A stretch of DNA of 64,000 nt from Heyndrickxia sporothermodurans (GTDB lineage: Bacteria > Bacillota > Bacilli > Bacillales > Bacillaceae_C), in the NCBI RefSeq assembly GCF_016785185.1, contig NZ_JAEKDY010000002.1, one strand, 5' to 3'. Positions within the stretch are counted from its first letter, which is position 1. Each line of letters opens with the position of its first letter. Shown here in pieces: positions 8,443-18,096 of the stretch. The notes beneath the pieces were generated by a model. That model ran no database searches. It was not told where the DNA came from and was given only the letters and a program-made list of their open reading frames with translations. A program made the translations under genes and the position numbers.

Positions 8443-8799
8443 TTAATCCCCCAGTTCCTGTTGTAATTTCTCTAAACCATTATCTAGGTCTATTGCAGTT
8501 AGAACATCATCCAACCTAATCCCCAGTTCAATCAAGGTGATTGCGACGGCTGGCTGAATCCCAGTTATAACAACTTTTGCCCCCATAAGTTTTGACATAC
8601 TTATGACATCTCCAAGAACCTTCGCTATAAAAGAGTCGATAAAATCGATGGAAGTAATATCGATCACAACACCACGTGCACTTGTTGTATGAATTTTATG
8701 TAATAGATCCTCTTGAAACTCTAATGCCGTTTGATCATCCAGTTCCCATTGAATGGATATAAGCAAACAATCTTTTAGTTTTAAAATCGGTATCCTCAC
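8443..8799 (-). CDS. rsbS: RsbS, stressosome scaffold STAS protein
   Basis: This 118-residue single STAS domain has the phosphorylatable serine in IDFIDSF at about residue 56. It forms the stressosome core with RsbR and sequesters RsbT. I start it at GTG 8799, seven nucleotides after GGGAGG, which overlaps the rsbR stop codon by 4 nt (GTGA). The frame could extend five codons further, but that start lacks a site. Confidence 0.95.
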   Translation of the reverse strand: MRIPILKLKDCLLISIQWELDDQTALEFQEDLLHKIHTTSARGVVIDITSIDFIDSFIAKVLGDVISMSKLMGAKVVITGIQPAVAITLIELGIRLDDVLTAIDLDNGLEKLQQELGD

Positions 8800-9629
8800 A
8801 GTGCACCCTCCCACTTCACAATTTTTCGATTTGTTATTTCCAATGCTTTCTCTATGCCTTTTCTTAATGTACTCGTTGTAATGATTTGTGACAAATTAAT
8901 TCCCAGGTTAACGATTGTTTGTGCAATTTCAGGGCGGATTCCTACTAACATACATTTGGCGCCTACTAAACGAACAGCATCAGCTGCTTGAATAATATGG
9001 TGAGCTACCATCGTATCAACTACGGGAACACCGGTAATATCGATTAACACGACTTCCGCACGATGTTTTACCACTCCATTTAATAGGTTTTCCATAATCA
9101 GTTTCGCTCTTTCGGTATCGATTGTCCCAACAAGAGGCATAACCGATATTTTTTCAAATACAGGAATTAATGGTGCTGACAATTCTTGGAGAGCAATTTT
9201 TTGTAAAGAAACGGTCCTTTCCCAAGTACTGTTATATGCTTTAATAATTTCATTATTTATTGGCGTCATCCAATTTTCAAAAATGGTAAAGTATTCGAGT
9301 TTTTTCTCCGAAGAAAACAGTTTAGTTTCATTTACCTTTTCAAAAATTACTTTATTTAATGTAGCTATCCCAGAAGTAACAAAAGTTAATGGCCAACCAA
9401 GTCGAACAAGCCTTTCTGCGAAATCAGTAAGTTTTTCGTTATAGTTTTCACTTGAATCCGTTAATCTCGATAATATGACATTAACAAACTCACTGCTCGT
9501 ATTAACAAATACTTGATCGGAAACAACATTTATAAAGCGCTCATCCTCGTCACTTTTCATTCGTTTCATCCACTCATCTAAAATCTCGTCTTTGTGGGTT
9601 GGAATATATTCTACTAAAAAATTGTACAT
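8796..9629 (-). CDS. rsbR: RsbR, stressosome co-antagonist
   Basis: This 277-residue protein joins an N-terminal non-haem globin-like sensor domain (about 1-130), a linker helix with the signature [19 protein letters not shown], and a C-terminal STAS domain. The two phosphorylated threonines of B. subtilis RsbR correspond to Thr172 (GTIDTERAK) and Thr206 (GVPVVDTMV). The sensor half is divergent from B. subtilis, while the linker and STAS half are almost identical, as expected if the input differs. The start is the ATG after AGGAGAGG, 17 codons inside the longest frame. Confidence 0.95.
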   Translation of the reverse strand: MYNFLVEYIPTHKDEILDEWMKRMKSDEDERFINVVSDQVFVNTSSEFVNVILSRLTDSSENYNEKLTDFAERLVRLGWPLTFVTSGIATLNKVIFEKVNETKLFSSEKKLEYFTIFENWMTPINNEIIKAYNSTWERTVSLQKIALQELSAPLIPVFEKISVMPLVGTIDTERAKLIMENLLNGVVKHRAEVVLIDITGVPVVDTMVAHHIIQAADAVRLVGAKCMLVGIRPEIAQTIVNLGINLSQIITTSTLRKGIEKALEITNRKIVKWEGAL

Positions 9630-9780
9630 CTCGACCTCTCCTATCTCAAATCTATTTCTAATTACTTTCTTTTCCATCACTTATCTATATTTATGTTATC
9701 AAAAAATAAATAACTTAAATATTTTTTATATCCTTTCTTGGACAAAATAGGTCGTTTTTCCTACCACGTTTTATACTTAT

Positions 9781-9817
9781 AAAAAAAGAAACCCCCCATC
9801 TGACTGAGTGTTTCTTT
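9781..9817 (-). terminator. terminator after ndoA
   Basis: The minus strand has AAGAAACACTC pairing with GGGTTTCTT, followed by a run of T, 15 nt after the ndoA stop. It separates the toxin-antitoxin unit from the rsb operon. Confidence 0.75.
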
Positions 9818-9831
9818 ATTGATTCATCCTA

Positions 9832-10182
9832 TTAAAATTCTATAAGTCCTAAACTAATTTGTAATGCATCGTCCACTTTTTCCATCATTTCTTCGTCTAA
9901 ATGTGTGATTTTGTCTGTTAAGCGTTGTTTATCAATTGTGCGAATTTGTTCAAGCAAAATAACAGAATCGCGTTCAAAGCCATAACGCTTTGCATCAATT
10001 TCAACATGTGTAGGAAGTTTTGCTTTTTGGATTTGCGCTGTAATAGCAGCAACAATTACAGTGGGACTAAACCGATTCCCAATGTCGTTTTGAATCACTA
10101 AAACAGGACGTACTCCGCCTTGTTCGGAACCGACAACAGGGGAAAGGTCAGCAAAATACACGTCACCACGCTTAACAATCAA
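9832..10182 (-). CDS. ndoA: endoribonuclease toxin NdoA (MazF/EndoA)
   Basis: This 116-residue MazF/PemK-family toxin is nearly identical to B. subtilis EndoA, for example [19 protein letters not shown] at the N-terminus. The family cuts mRNA at U^ACAU in B. subtilis and inhibits growth when free of antitoxin. It follows the antitoxin gene by 4 nt on the same transcript. Confidence 0.97.
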   Translation of the reverse strand: MIVKRGDVYFADLSPVVGSEQGGVRPVLVIQNDIGNRFSPTVIVAAITAQIQKAKLPTHVEIDAKRYGFERDSVILLEQIRTIDKQRLTDKITHLDEEMMEKVDDALQISLGLIEF

Positions 10183-10186
10183 AGGA

Positions 10187-10468
10187 CTAACCCCCGCTTA
10201 CTAAGCGTTCTACTGTATGTTCTGCTTCGTATTCTGCTTGAATCGCCTCAGATGCTATCGCTAAATTAATTTTAGCCATTTCCATGTAGCCACGTCTCAT
10301 TGATTCACGAATTTGTCTTTTTTTACGCTCACGCAGATACATTTTTGTAGCGCGATAAATAAATTCATTACGATTCACATTCTCTTGTTCTGCAAATCCA
10401 TCAAGTTCTATTAACAATTGTTGCGGTAACTGAATTAATATTTCTGTTGTTGCGCTGGATTCAGACAC
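10187..10468 (-). CDS. ndoAI: antitoxin EndoAI (MazE-like)
   Basis: This 93-residue protein has an N-terminal ribbon-helix-helix DNA-binding segment (about 8-50). Its conserved C-terminus, [14 protein letters not shown] to ERLVSGG, binds and blocks NdoA. The DNA-binding half is more divergent from B. subtilis than the toxin-binding half. It is the first gene of the toxin-antitoxin unit, with a promoter at 10519-10546. Confidence 0.95.
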   Translation of the reverse strand: MSESSATTEILIQLPQQLLIELDGFAEQENVNRNEFIYRATKMYLRERKKRQIRESMRRGYMEMAKINLAIASEAIQAEYEAEHTVERLVSGG

Positions 10469-10518
10469 AAACTACACCTCCACCAATCACTACACACCGA
10501 TTCTTAAATACCAATTTA

Positions 10519-10546
10519 ATAATACCACCAAATTTACTATATGCAA
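10519..10546 (-). promoter_or_regulatory. candidate promoter of ndoAI-ndoA
   Basis: The minus strand reads TTGCAT (10541-10546), a 16-nt spacer and TATTAT (10519-10524), about 50 nt upstream of the ndoAI start. It is a reasonable sigma-A promoter. Confidence 0.55.
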
Positions 10547-10651
10547 ATATATTTTAAGCATTCCTAAGTATTATCGCCAAAAAAATCTATTAAATATGCA
10601 AATGGTTAAAATAATTTTCTACACATCTATAATTACGATTAATAAAAACAA

Positions 10652-11809
10652 TCATATTAAACGATTATCCACTTCTATAATCTCACCATGTTGGATGTAT
10701 ACTCTCGGAATTCTTGTTGAAATTAAGCATGGAATTTCGTAATTGATGGTTTCGAGTTTTTTTGCTATTTCATCCATCGTAATGGATTCATTTCCTTGTT
10801 TTCCGATTAATGTTGCTTTTGTTCCAATCGGTACTTCATGTTTTAGTTTGATCATGCATTGATCCATACAAATGCGACCTACAATCGGTACTCTTTCTCC
10901 TTCTACAAGCACTTCTTGGCCTTGTAATTTACGGATCCATCCGTCTGCATACCCTATTTGGAGTGTTCCTATCCATTCCTCTTGCTCCGTTTTATAGACA
11001 GAACCATAACTAACCCCTTCACCAGGTTGAACCTTTTTCACGTTTGAAATCCTCGTATGAAGTGAAAACACCTCATGCAAAGGAAACGGAAGAACGCTTT
11101 TCATTTCTTCGGATGGGGAAAGCCCGTACATACCAATCCCATATCTTACTGCATTAAATTCGGATTGATCAAAACGCAAGGATGTAGCACTGTTCGCACA
11201 ATGAATAAATGGAGGTTTTTCATTTAATGCTGCTACCATTTCTTTAAATTTGAAAAGTTGCTGATTATAGTATTGTTGGTCAAGTTCATCAGCGGTTGCA
11301 AAATGGGTAAATAGTCCTTCAAATTGAAAGCGATCTGAATGATGAAGAAACGATTCAATTTCTTTTAAATCACTTATTTCCCTTACACCAATCCTTCCCA
11401 TCCCAGTATCACATTTTACATGGACGAGAAGCTTCTGTTCTTTATTTAAGTGACTTTCTGCTTGTTCTAGCCACTCTTTTTGAAAAACAGTTAATGAAAT
11501 ATTATATTGGGCAGCTATATGTGCATCTGTTGGCCTGCTTGCTCCTAAAACAAGTATAGGTGACATGATTCCTTTTTTCCTTAACGAAATGGCTTCATCT
11601 AGAAAAGCCACCGCTAATCCGTAAGCACCCGCTTGTAATGCTGCTCTACCAATTTGTACATCCCCATGCCCATAAGCATTTGCTTTCACTACCGCAAAAA
11701 TTTTCATTTCACTAGGTAAGTGCTTTTCAATTTGCTTTAAATTCTTAGTTAATTGATCTAAATTGATATCGACCCAAGTATCTCGAAAAAACGGTGTTTT
11801 TTCATTCAT
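10652..11809 (-). CDS. alr: alanine racemase
   Basis: This 385-residue fold-type III PLP enzyme interconverts L- and D-alanine for peptidoglycan. The PLP lysine lies in [12 protein letters not shown] (Lys42), and the catalytic tyrosine of the family is expected in [10 protein letters not shown] near residue 271. It is followed by no other wall gene here, but the order ydcC-alr-ndoAI is the B. subtilis one. I start at ATG 11809 rather than GTG 11818 because the AAGTGG site is better placed. Confidence 0.96.
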   Translation of the reverse strand: MNEKTPFFRDTWVDINLDQLTKNLKQIEKHLPSEMKIFAVVKANAYGHGDVQIGRAALQAGAYGLAVAFLDEAISLRKKGIMSPILVLGASRPTDAHIAAQYNISLTVFQKEWLEQAESHLNKEQKLLVHVKCDTGMGRIGVREISDLKEIESFLHHSDRFQFEGLFTHFATADELDQQYYNQQLFKFKEMVAALNEKPPFIHCANSATSLRFDQSEFNAVRYGIGMYGLSPSEEMKSVLPFPLHEVFSLHTRISNVKKVQPGEGVSYGSVYKTEQEEWIGTLQIGYADGWIRKLQGQEVLVEGERVPIVGRICMDQCMIKLKHEVPIGTKATLIGKQGNESITMDEIAKKLETINYEIPCLISTRIPRVYIQHGEIIEVDNRLI

Positions 11810-11870
11810 TCCATCCACTTCCCTAATTAACCTATATGATTATTTTCATCATTATTTAAACATATAACAG

Positions 11871-11909
11871 ACAAAAAAGAAAACAGGTTCTCTTAAAACT
11901 GAACCTGTC
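11871..11909 (-). terminator. terminator between ydcC and alr
   Basis: The minus strand has ACAGGTTC, a 10-nt loop, GAACCTGT and then TTTCTTTTTT, 43 nt after the ydcC stop codon. Confidence 0.85.
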
Positions 11910-11951
11910 TGCATAAATATTGTTTACTATTCTTTTTATGTTATATTTCAT

Positions 11952-12974
11952 TTATTTTACGGGTTCTGATTGTACCGATTGAGCCACCTCAATTAATTCG
12001 TTTTCTGTTAACTCTTTCGATGCAATCATATAATCAACACCATCTTGAGTCCAAGATATGGAGCCTTTTGTTAAAGTACCGATAGCAAATCCTAAATCTA
12101 CCATATCAGCATCAGCAATTGATGTAGGAACCATCGTTGCCGTTTGCATCGCTTCTGCCTTTTCTTGTATCATCGTAAACGATTTTTTTCCAGTGTATGT
12201 CAATACTACGCGTTTCCCATTTTCTGTATTAATTTCTTTTTCATCCAAGAGGGTTGTATCACCAATTTTCGCAGTAGGATATTTCACCGTTAACTCAGTT
12301 CCCTCTGGTTTTGCACTGGCAGGTATTTCATCTAATATAGAACTCGTTAAATTTTTATGTGTGTCAAATGCATTTTTATCGAACTTTGCATTAAAATCCA
12401 CTTTCGTAAATTGGACAGAAACTAGTGTTTTACGGTCTGTATCCATAACCTTCACACTTTTCGGAGATAAGTTCCTTTTATTAAAAACAATCTCCTGATA
12501 GGGCAACATTTTATTGTTTTGGTAACGAGTCTTTGTTTCAAATACGTATTGGTCTTTCGTTGATTTAAACGTTGCATCCTTATCCAATAAAATATCTTTT
12601 ACAAGCGATTCAAATAAATATGCTTGGCTGCTGTTTTGTGGCCACTCACTTTGAAATTTATAGCTTTTATTAAGAGCAGGTGTTAATACGTACACCCCTT
12701 CTTTATTTCTTAAAATCATTTGACTTTGCTCTTTTATATCATTTTTCAAAAGTACTCGATAAAAGTTTGGCTTATTATGCCAAATTTCAATATCATAAGT
12801 TTGTGGTTCATTTCCTACCTGCAACGTCATTTTCGCTTTTGCCTTATACCCTTTTAAATCTTCCATCTTTTCTTTTAAATTTCCTACTACATCTTCTTGC
12901 GACTTGGATCCACAAGCTGATAGTACGATCATTATTGCAAGAGCCATCACAAGCATCCAAACCTTTCTTTTCAT
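11952..12974 (-). CDS. ydcC: LolA/RseB-fold lipoprotein YdcC
   Basis: This 340-residue protein has a lipoprotein signal, charged residues, a hydrophobic core and the lipobox VLSAC with Cys21. The rest fits the outer-membrane lipoprotein carrier/RseB-like fold that B. subtilis YdcC shares. In Gram-positives it is anchored to the outer face of the membrane, and its function is unknown; the B. subtilis gene is reported as sporulation-controlled. I start it at the ATG after AAGGGG, 20 codons inside the longest frame, so that the signal peptide has normal length. Confidence 0.9.
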   Translation of the reverse strand: MKRKVWMLVMALAIMIVLSACGSKSQEDVVGNLKEKMEDLKGYKAKAKMTLQVGNEPQTYDIEIWHNKPNFYRVLLKNDIKEQSQMILRNKEGVYVLTPALNKSYKFQSEWPQNSSQAYLFESLVKDILLDKDATFKSTKDQYVFETKTRYQNNKMLPYQEIVFNKRNLSPKSVKVMDTDRKTLVSVQFTKVDFNAKFDKNAFDTHKNLTSSILDEIPASAKPEGTELTVKYPTAKIGDTTLLDEKEINTENGKRVVLTYTGKKSFTMIQEKAEAMQTATMVPTSIADADMVDLGFAIGTLTKGSISWTQDGVDYMIASKELTENELIEVAQSVQSEPVK

Positions 12975-13155
12975 CCCTTCAACCCCTTCATAGTGTAATA
13001 TTCGTTGGTGAAGAGAAAGGCCAGCATAAATCAATTACCAAAAGTCTCTGACTTTCATCATCTACTTATAGCAATGTTCAAATAAGCCTTGTCTCTCCTA
13101 TCGCACTATGAATATATGAGACAACCTTTAGGAATATGCAAGGGGGCAGTAATTT

Positions 13156-13509
13156 TTATACTGTCTCAATTACAACTTGAGCGGCTGCAAATTGCTTACT
13201 ATGTGTGATGGAAAGATGGACACCTTCTTCATGCGGTTTACGAAAGTAAGGCTTTCCATTGTTATCTACCATAATCTCCATATCTTGCAAAGAAAGTTCT
13301 TTCCCTATGCCCGTTCCCATCGCTTTCGAGAAAGCTTCTTTTGCAGCAAATCTTCCTGCTAAGTATTCAGATTTTCTTGATTCCTTTAGTTCTAAATATA
13401 GTTCCAATTCACTTTCGGTTAAAATTTTTTCGGGAAATCGCGGTTGACGGGTTCTTAATTGATGTATTCGGTCAATTTCAATAATATCTATTCCTATCCC
13501 TTGAATCAT
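13156..13509 (-). CDS. acpS: holo-acyl-carrier-protein synthase
   Basis: This 117-residue AcpS transfers phosphopantetheine from CoA to acyl carrier protein. The magnesium-binding GIGIDIIEIDRI (Asp8) and the downstream FAAKEAFSKA with its glutamate are intact. The ATG at 13509 lies 10 nt after AGGG. The TTG three codons earlier is too close to that site. The gene diverges from the rhomboid gene. Confidence 0.95.
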   Translation of the reverse strand: MIQGIGIDIIEIDRIHQLRTRQPRFPEKILTESELELYLELKESRKSEYLAGRFAAKEAFSKAMGTGIGKELSLQDMEIMVDNNGKPYFRKPHEEGVHLSITHSKQFAAAQVVIETV

Positions 13510-13583
13510 TTTATTCAATCCCTTCTATCACTTTAAGTTGTTGCATATGATGTACAAGACTTTTTGCGAGAGGAGTATATTCT

Positions 13584-14186
13584 ATGTATATTCGTAACGA
13601 AGGTTTCTTTCAATATATAAAAAACTACCCAATCGTTAGCACTATTATTTTACTACATGTATTGTTGTTCATAATGAATTTTATCCCACTTATCCCTCAC
13701 AAATACATTTTCCAATGGTTATCCGGAGTAAATCTTTATATAGCAGATGGACAATTTTGGCGACTCATTACTCCCATTTTTGTACATGCGAGTTTCCCAC
13801 ATTTACTATTTAATTCATTTTCCCTACTCATCTTTGGACCATTTTTAGAAAGATTAGTAGGAAAATTGATTTTCTGCATATTTTATCTTATTTGTGGAGT
13901 GATTGGAAATATCGCTACATATCTTTTATTACCACTTACATATAGCCATGTAGGTGCTAGCGGGGCAATTTTTGGTTTATTTGGTATGTATTTAGCGATG
14001 ATTGTTTTAAAAAAACATATGTTGACGATGACTATTCACCAAGTAATTATACCAATTGTTGTCATTGCCCTCGTTATGACTTTCCTTGAACCAAATGTGA
14101 ATATCATCTCACATATTTTCGGAATATTGTCGGGCTATTTGATGGGAATTGTATATCTTACTGCTAAAAAAAAGGGCATCCAATAA
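13584..14186 (+). CDS. ydcA: rhomboid-family intramembrane serine protease YdcA
   Basis: This 200-residue polytopic membrane protein has about six helices. It carries the catalytic GASGAIFG (Ser126), the second active-site residue His177 in NIISHIFG, and the N-terminal H-A-S-F-P-H-L-LFN loop. It cleaves membrane-spanning substrates within the bilayer; its substrate is unknown. GAGAGGAG precedes the ATG. It is encoded divergently from acpS and converges with ydbT. Confidence 0.93.
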   Translation: MYIRNEGFFQYIKNYPIVSTIILLHVLLFIMNFIPLIPHKYIFQWLSGVNLYIADGQFWRLITPIFVHASFPHLLFNSFSLLIFGPFLERLVGKLIFCIFYLICGVIGNIATYLLLPLTYSHVGASGAIFGLFGMYLAMIVLKKHMLTMTIHQVIIPIVVIALVMTFLEPNVNIISHIFGILSGYLMGIVYLTAKKKGIQ

Positions 14187-14204
14187 ATTTTTTTGATGAT
14201 GCCC
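14165..14204 (-). terminator. terminator of ydbS-ydbT, overlapping ydcA 3' end
   Basis: On the minus strand GGGCATC, a 17-nt loop and GATGCCC are followed by eight T. The T-run and one stem arm are the last codons of ydcA, so two convergent genes share the sequence. Confidence 0.75.
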
Positions 14205-14212
14205 ATTGTCTT

Positions 14213-15664
14213 TTATTTACGATACCACTGATAAATCCTATTCACATCTGATAATTCTAAGTGATAAACCTTTGAAGTTTTTCTTGACCCGGATGACTTA
14301 ACTGTGGAAAAGATTGACGCTAAATGCAGCTTTCTTTGAAACCAGCTTTGTTTTACCATCATACTTTGAATACGATTTTTCCTCATAAATATGGTATGTT
14401 TTAATAATCCTCGATAGCGAAGCGATAACTGATCTTGTTCCACTCTCCATCCTGCAGCACGATAGCGCAAAAGACCGAAGACTGCAAAGAATGCTAATAA
14501 TATTATACTTAATAAACCAATGGGCCAGAAGGCGATGGCTAAACCTGCTGATATAGGGAGAACTTTCAATATTTCGCGAATGATATATCGATTTTTCGCA
14601 CGACTTGGTGCTTTATGAAAAGAAGTATGAAAATTATAGTCTGTTAAAACATCACCTAAAATACTGGGGATTTTGCTTTTTTTCACTATTGGAATAAGTA
14701 CGACATTCATACTTTCTTTATCTGCAACCGAACCGCCGGCACTTTCAATAAATACCGATGCGTAGCCCCATAATTGTCTTAGCGGGTTTTCAGTAATGCG
14801 TACCGCTTGAATTCGATGAAGAGGAATGGTCGTTTGACGTCTTTCTAATAACCCTCTAGTAATAATGAAGTTGCCATCACTTAGTTTCGTTGTAAACCCA
14901 TTATATTTAATCAATGTAACAACAATTGATCCGATCCAAGCAACTAACAGAATTAGTACGATTAAAAATATAATTAGAAATACACCACTTTCAACGAGGT
15001 GACTCAGCTCTTTAAATATTTTTTCATAAGGGATCATTTCATTAAATTGTGAGATAAAGGCTAACAAAGCCGATACAATCACACCTGCGCCTCCGGAGGT
15101 AGATGCCATAATAAACATTTCTTTATTAGAAATTTGATAAATGATTTCATTTGATTGTTCGACATCAAATGTGACATCATTAGTTTCAATTTTTACCGAT
15201 GACTTTTTCGCCTCTGTTATAATCTGTTGAATTTCATCGGCTTCGCTTTTTTTAATCGCTGTTAACTCAGCCTCCGCCTCTGTTACATTGCTGTTTCCCG
15301 CTGTTTCAATTTTCACTTTAACTAAACCGAATGGACGATGTAGAATTCCTTCGGATAAATCCAAACTTTGAATTCTTTCGAAAGGTATATAGCGTTTTTT
15401 CTTTACAAGTAAACCGTATTCAATTCGCAGTTCCCCCTCTTCCAAACGATAGGTAAACCGGCGCCATTTCACAATCCCTGAAATTAATACAATTAAGATC
15501 ATCAACATCATAAAGAATATAGGTATATATTCCCATATAGATTCTTTATGCCCTCCTCTACCGATAAAAAGGAAGATGATAATCGGAGCAATCAATTGTT
15601 TCAATTCTTTAAGAAAATTTGAAATTGCGGTGATCGGATGTAATCTCTTATAATTAGACATCAT
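14213..15664 (-). CDS. ydbT: membrane protein YdbT with bacterial PH (bPH2) domains
   Basis: This protein of about 483 residues has paired transmembrane helices alternating with three bPH2/YdbS-type domains (about 60-140, 250-330 and 400-475). The function is unknown; in B. subtilis ydbS-ydbT are implicated in resistance to LiaR-independent peptides such as amylocyclicin. The start is uncertain among three near ATG codons; 15664 is best spaced from AAGGGTGG. It overlaps ydbS by 11 nt, suggesting coupled translation. Confidence 0.88.
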   Translation of the reverse strand: MMSNYKRLHPITAISNFLKELKQLIAPIIIFLFIGRGGHKESIWEYIPIFFMMLMILIVLISGIVKWRRFTYRLEEGELRIEYGLLVKKKRYIPFERIQSLDLSEGILHRPFGLVKVKIETAGNSNVTEAEAELTAIKKSEADEIQQIITEAKKSSVKIETNDVTFDVEQSNEIIYQISNKEMFIMASTSGGAGVIVSALLAFISQFNEMIPYEKIFKELSHLVESGVFLIIFLIVLILLVAWIGSIVVTLIKYNGFTTKLSDGNFIITRGLLERRQTTIPLHRIQAVRITENPLRQLWGYASVFIESAGGSVADKESMNVVLIPIVKKSKIPSILGDVLTDYNFHTSFHKAPSRAKNRYIIREILKVLPISAGLAIAFWPIGLLSIILLAFFAVFGLLRYRAAGWRVEQDQLSLRYRGLLKHTIFMRKNRIQSMMVKQSWFQRKLHLASIFSTVKSSGSRKTSKVYHLELSDVNRIYQWYRK

Positions 15665-16136
15665 CTTCATCCACCCTTGCCAACGCAGAAATCGAATGAC
15701 GTAAACGATCAGCCTCAAACATATCAACAGCCGGGATATGATGAACAGTCGCAGCCGTGGAAATCGTTATTGTAGCAAGATCGTAGTTTCGTAAAAGCGG
15801 CCCTTGAACAGTATCAACATGTTGGACACGAATCATCGGAACGAGCGTCCGCTTAATAATAAAAACGCCATGTTGTAATTCTATTTCTTGTTCCCTCACT
15901 TCATATTTCCATCTTTTCCATCTTATTTGTGGAATGATGAATATAAAAAGAACTGAATACAATAAGGCGATGATTAGAGCTAATCCAGTAAACCAAGTAC
16001 TCCAATCCCATAAAGAAACGATAAATATTACCGCTGCACACCCGATCCAAACAAGGAGTGAATGTAAGATGCCGGTTATTTTCCACACTTTTAAAGCAAG
16101 CTTTGATATCCTTTTTTGAGGTTCTCTTATTTCCAT
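15654..16136 (-). CDS. ydbS: membrane protein YdbS with bacterial PH (bPH2) domain
   Basis: This 160-residue protein has two transmembrane helices (about 22-42 and 47-68) and one bPH2 domain (about 70-150). It is the upstream partner of ydbT, and the pair probably forms one membrane complex. The two genes overlap. Order and size match B. subtilis. Confidence 0.9.
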   Translation of the reverse strand: MEIREPQKRISKLALKVWKITGILHSLLVWIGCAAVIFIVSLWDWSTWFTGLALIIALLYSVLFIFIIPQIRWKRWKYEVREQEIELQHGVFIIKRTLVPMIRVQHVDTVQGPLLRNYDLATITISTAATVHHIPAVDMFEADRLRHSISALARVDEDDV

Positions 16137-16214
16137 ACCCTACCTCCATCTAATGGACTATGTATATATACGTTTAACTAGAGCTTTTGTTTCATTTTTA
16201 AATGAATATTGGAT

Positions 16215-16251
16215 TAAAAAAAGCAACCGGACATCGCTCCGATTGCTTTTT
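16215..16251. terminator. bidirectional terminator between ydbS 5' region and cshA
   Basis: AAAAAGCAAcCGGA pairs with TCCGaTTGCTTTTT across a 6-nt loop, with A/T runs on both sides. It follows the cshA stop by about 85 nt on the minus strand. Confidence 0.7.
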
Positions 16252-16335
16252 GTTTGCAAGCTCTATGTTCTTAATAGCCAGCGTATTGATCGCTTACTCT
16301 TTTTTGGCCCTATTACATCAATTTATAATCGCGTT

Positions 16336-17820
16336 TTATGATCTGTTATGATCTCTTTTGTAATCTTTATTATTATCTCTGTTGAATTCTCTTCTTCCAG
16401 ATCTTCTTGGCTTACGGTTGGCATTTCCACCGCTTCCACCTTTATTTCCATAAGATGGTTTCCCGTGTCTAGAGGAAGATCTTTGCCCATCTCTCTTCGA
16501 TGGAAGAGGACGCTCTTCTGTAATATGGACAGGTGTTTTATCAGGCTCTTTCGTCATTAATTTAAGAGCAGCTGCAACAATTTGCGTCGCATCATTTTCT
16601 TCTAATAATTCCTTTGCGACATTAGCATACTCATTAAGATTATTTTCTTTCACAATATCCGCTAGTTTCTCCATTGAAACGCGAATTTGCCCTTCAAATG
16701 CCTCATCCCAACTTGGTGGACGCATTGGCATCATTCTCTTTTTCGTTGTTTGCTCAACGGTTTTTAAATAACCCATTTCTCGAGGAGTAACAAATGTAAT
16801 GGCCATTCCTTCTTTACCTGCACGACCTGTTCGACCAATACGGTGAACATAGCTTTCAGGATCTTGCGGAATATCATAATTGTATACATGTGTTACACCT
16901 GAAATATCTAATCCACGTGCAGCAACATCTGTCGCCACTAAAACGTCTACTTTTCCATCTTTGAACTTTCTCAAAACAGACAAACGTTTAGCTTGACTTA
17001 AGTCTCCATGAATACCTTCCGCTGTATAACCTCTAAGATTTAAGGCATTTGCCAATTCATCGACACGTCGTTTCGTACGGCCAAAGACGATAGCAAGTTC
17101 CGGTGATTGAACATCTATTAAACGAGAAAGAACGTCAAACTTTTCTCTTTCCTGTACTTTTACATAATATTGTTCAATTAAAGGAACCGTCATTTCTTTT
17201 GCTTTTACGCGTACTAATTCAGGATCTTTCATGAATCTCTCAGCAATTCTTCGAATCGGATCCGGCATTGTTGCTGAGAAAAGTAATGTTTGGCGTTCTT
17301 CCGGAACACTAGATAAAATAGATTCAATATCATCAATGAATCCCATATTTAACATTTCATCTGCTTCATCAAGTACTAATGTAGATACTTGATCAAGCTT
17401 TAATGTGCGACGTTTAATATGATCTAGAATACGACCCGGAGTTCCAACAATAATTTGCGGACCTTTTTTCAACGCTTTAATTTGGCGTTGAATATCTTGC
17501 CCGCCATAAACTGCTAAAACACGCGTTCTTGCATCATATCCAATTTTATATAGTTCTTCAGATACTTGGATCGCTAATTCACGTGTAGGAGCAATAATAA
17601 TTCCTTGAATATTAGGGTTTTTCGTATCAATTTTTTCAATTAGCGGAATCCCAAAGGCTGCAGTTTTACCAGTTCCTGTTTGCGCCTGACCAATAATATC
17701 TTTTCCTTGGGTACTTAATGGGATTGTCTTTGCTTGAATTGGTGATGCTTCTTCAAAGCCCATTCGTTTTAATGATTTTAAAATTGCCGGGCTTAAATTT
17801 AACTCTGAAAAATTCGTCAA
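16336..17820 (-). CDS. cshA: DEAD-box RNA helicase CshA
   Basis: This 494-residue ATP-dependent RNA helicase has motif I AQTGTGKT (about 45), motif II DEAD (about 150), SAT and the [10 protein letters not shown] motif VI. A long basic, Gly/Arg/Asn-rich C-terminal tail is expected to bind RNA. In B. subtilis CshA works in ribosome assembly, cold adaptation and the RNA degradosome. I choose the TTG at 17820, 10 nt after AAAGGAG, because it gives [10 protein letters not shown], like the B. subtilis start. The ATG at 17829 is only 2 nt from that site. Confidence 0.94.
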   Translation of the reverse strand: MTNFSELNLSPAILKSLKRMGFEEASPIQAKTIPLSTQGKDIIGQAQTGTGKTAAFGIPLIEKIDTKNPNIQGIIIAPTRELAIQVSEELYKIGYDARTRVLAVYGGQDIQRQIKALKKGPQIIVGTPGRILDHIKRRTLKLDQVSTLVLDEADEMLNMGFIDDIESILSSVPEERQTLLFSATMPDPIRRIAERFMKDPELVRVKAKEMTVPLIEQYYVKVQEREKFDVLSRLIDVQSPELAIVFGRTKRRVDELANALNLRGYTAEGIHGDLSQAKRLSVLRKFKDGKVDVLVATDVAARGLDISGVTHVYNYDIPQDPESYVHRIGRTGRAGKEGMAITFVTPREMGYLKTVEQTTKKRMMPMRPPSWDEAFEGQIRVSMEKLADIVKENNLNEYANVAKELLEENDATQIVAAALKLMTKEPDKTPVHITEERPLPSKRDGQRSSSRHGKPSYGNKGGSGGNANRKPRRSGRREFNRDNNKDYKRDHNRS

Positions 17821-17884
17821 TCTTCTCATTCTCCTTTATTACTTAACAGGGCCAAGAAAACCTAAAATGGTTTGTTTCCCCGAT

Positions 17885-17915
17885 ACTATACAAAAAAAAG
17901 TCACTCATTTGTAAA
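17885..17915 (-). promoter_or_regulatory. candidate cshA promoter
   Basis: The minus strand has TATAGT (17885-17890) with TTTACA (17910-17915) 19 nt upstream. The spacer is longer than ideal, so the assignment is tentative. Confidence 0.35.
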
Positions 17916-17973
17916 ATAAAGAGTTGCGGCAAAAAGTGTAAACGATGTATGGGTATCGTACCATTAATTAGCA

Positions 17974-17998
17974 GGGATTTCAACGCGTAAGAAATCCC
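17974..17998. other. perfect hairpin without T-run between murF and cshA
   Basis: GGGATTTC and GAAATCCC form a perfect 8-bp stem with a 9-nt loop (AACGCGTAA). Neither strand continues into a T-run, so a simple terminator is unlikely. It lies upstream of cshA and downstream of murF; an RNA-processing or regulatory role is possible. Confidence 0.4.
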
Positions 17999-18096
17999 AA
18001 ATTATCTTCTTATTTAATGAATACGAAATACCTTCCCGATTATTATTCCCTATTTACCAAATAAAATATAAGGACCCTGCAAAAATTTAATTTCTT

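Noticed and set aside
12058..13051. Plus-strand open frames opposite ydcC
   Set aside because: They are antisense to a well-supported lipoprotein gene and lack ribosome-binding sites.
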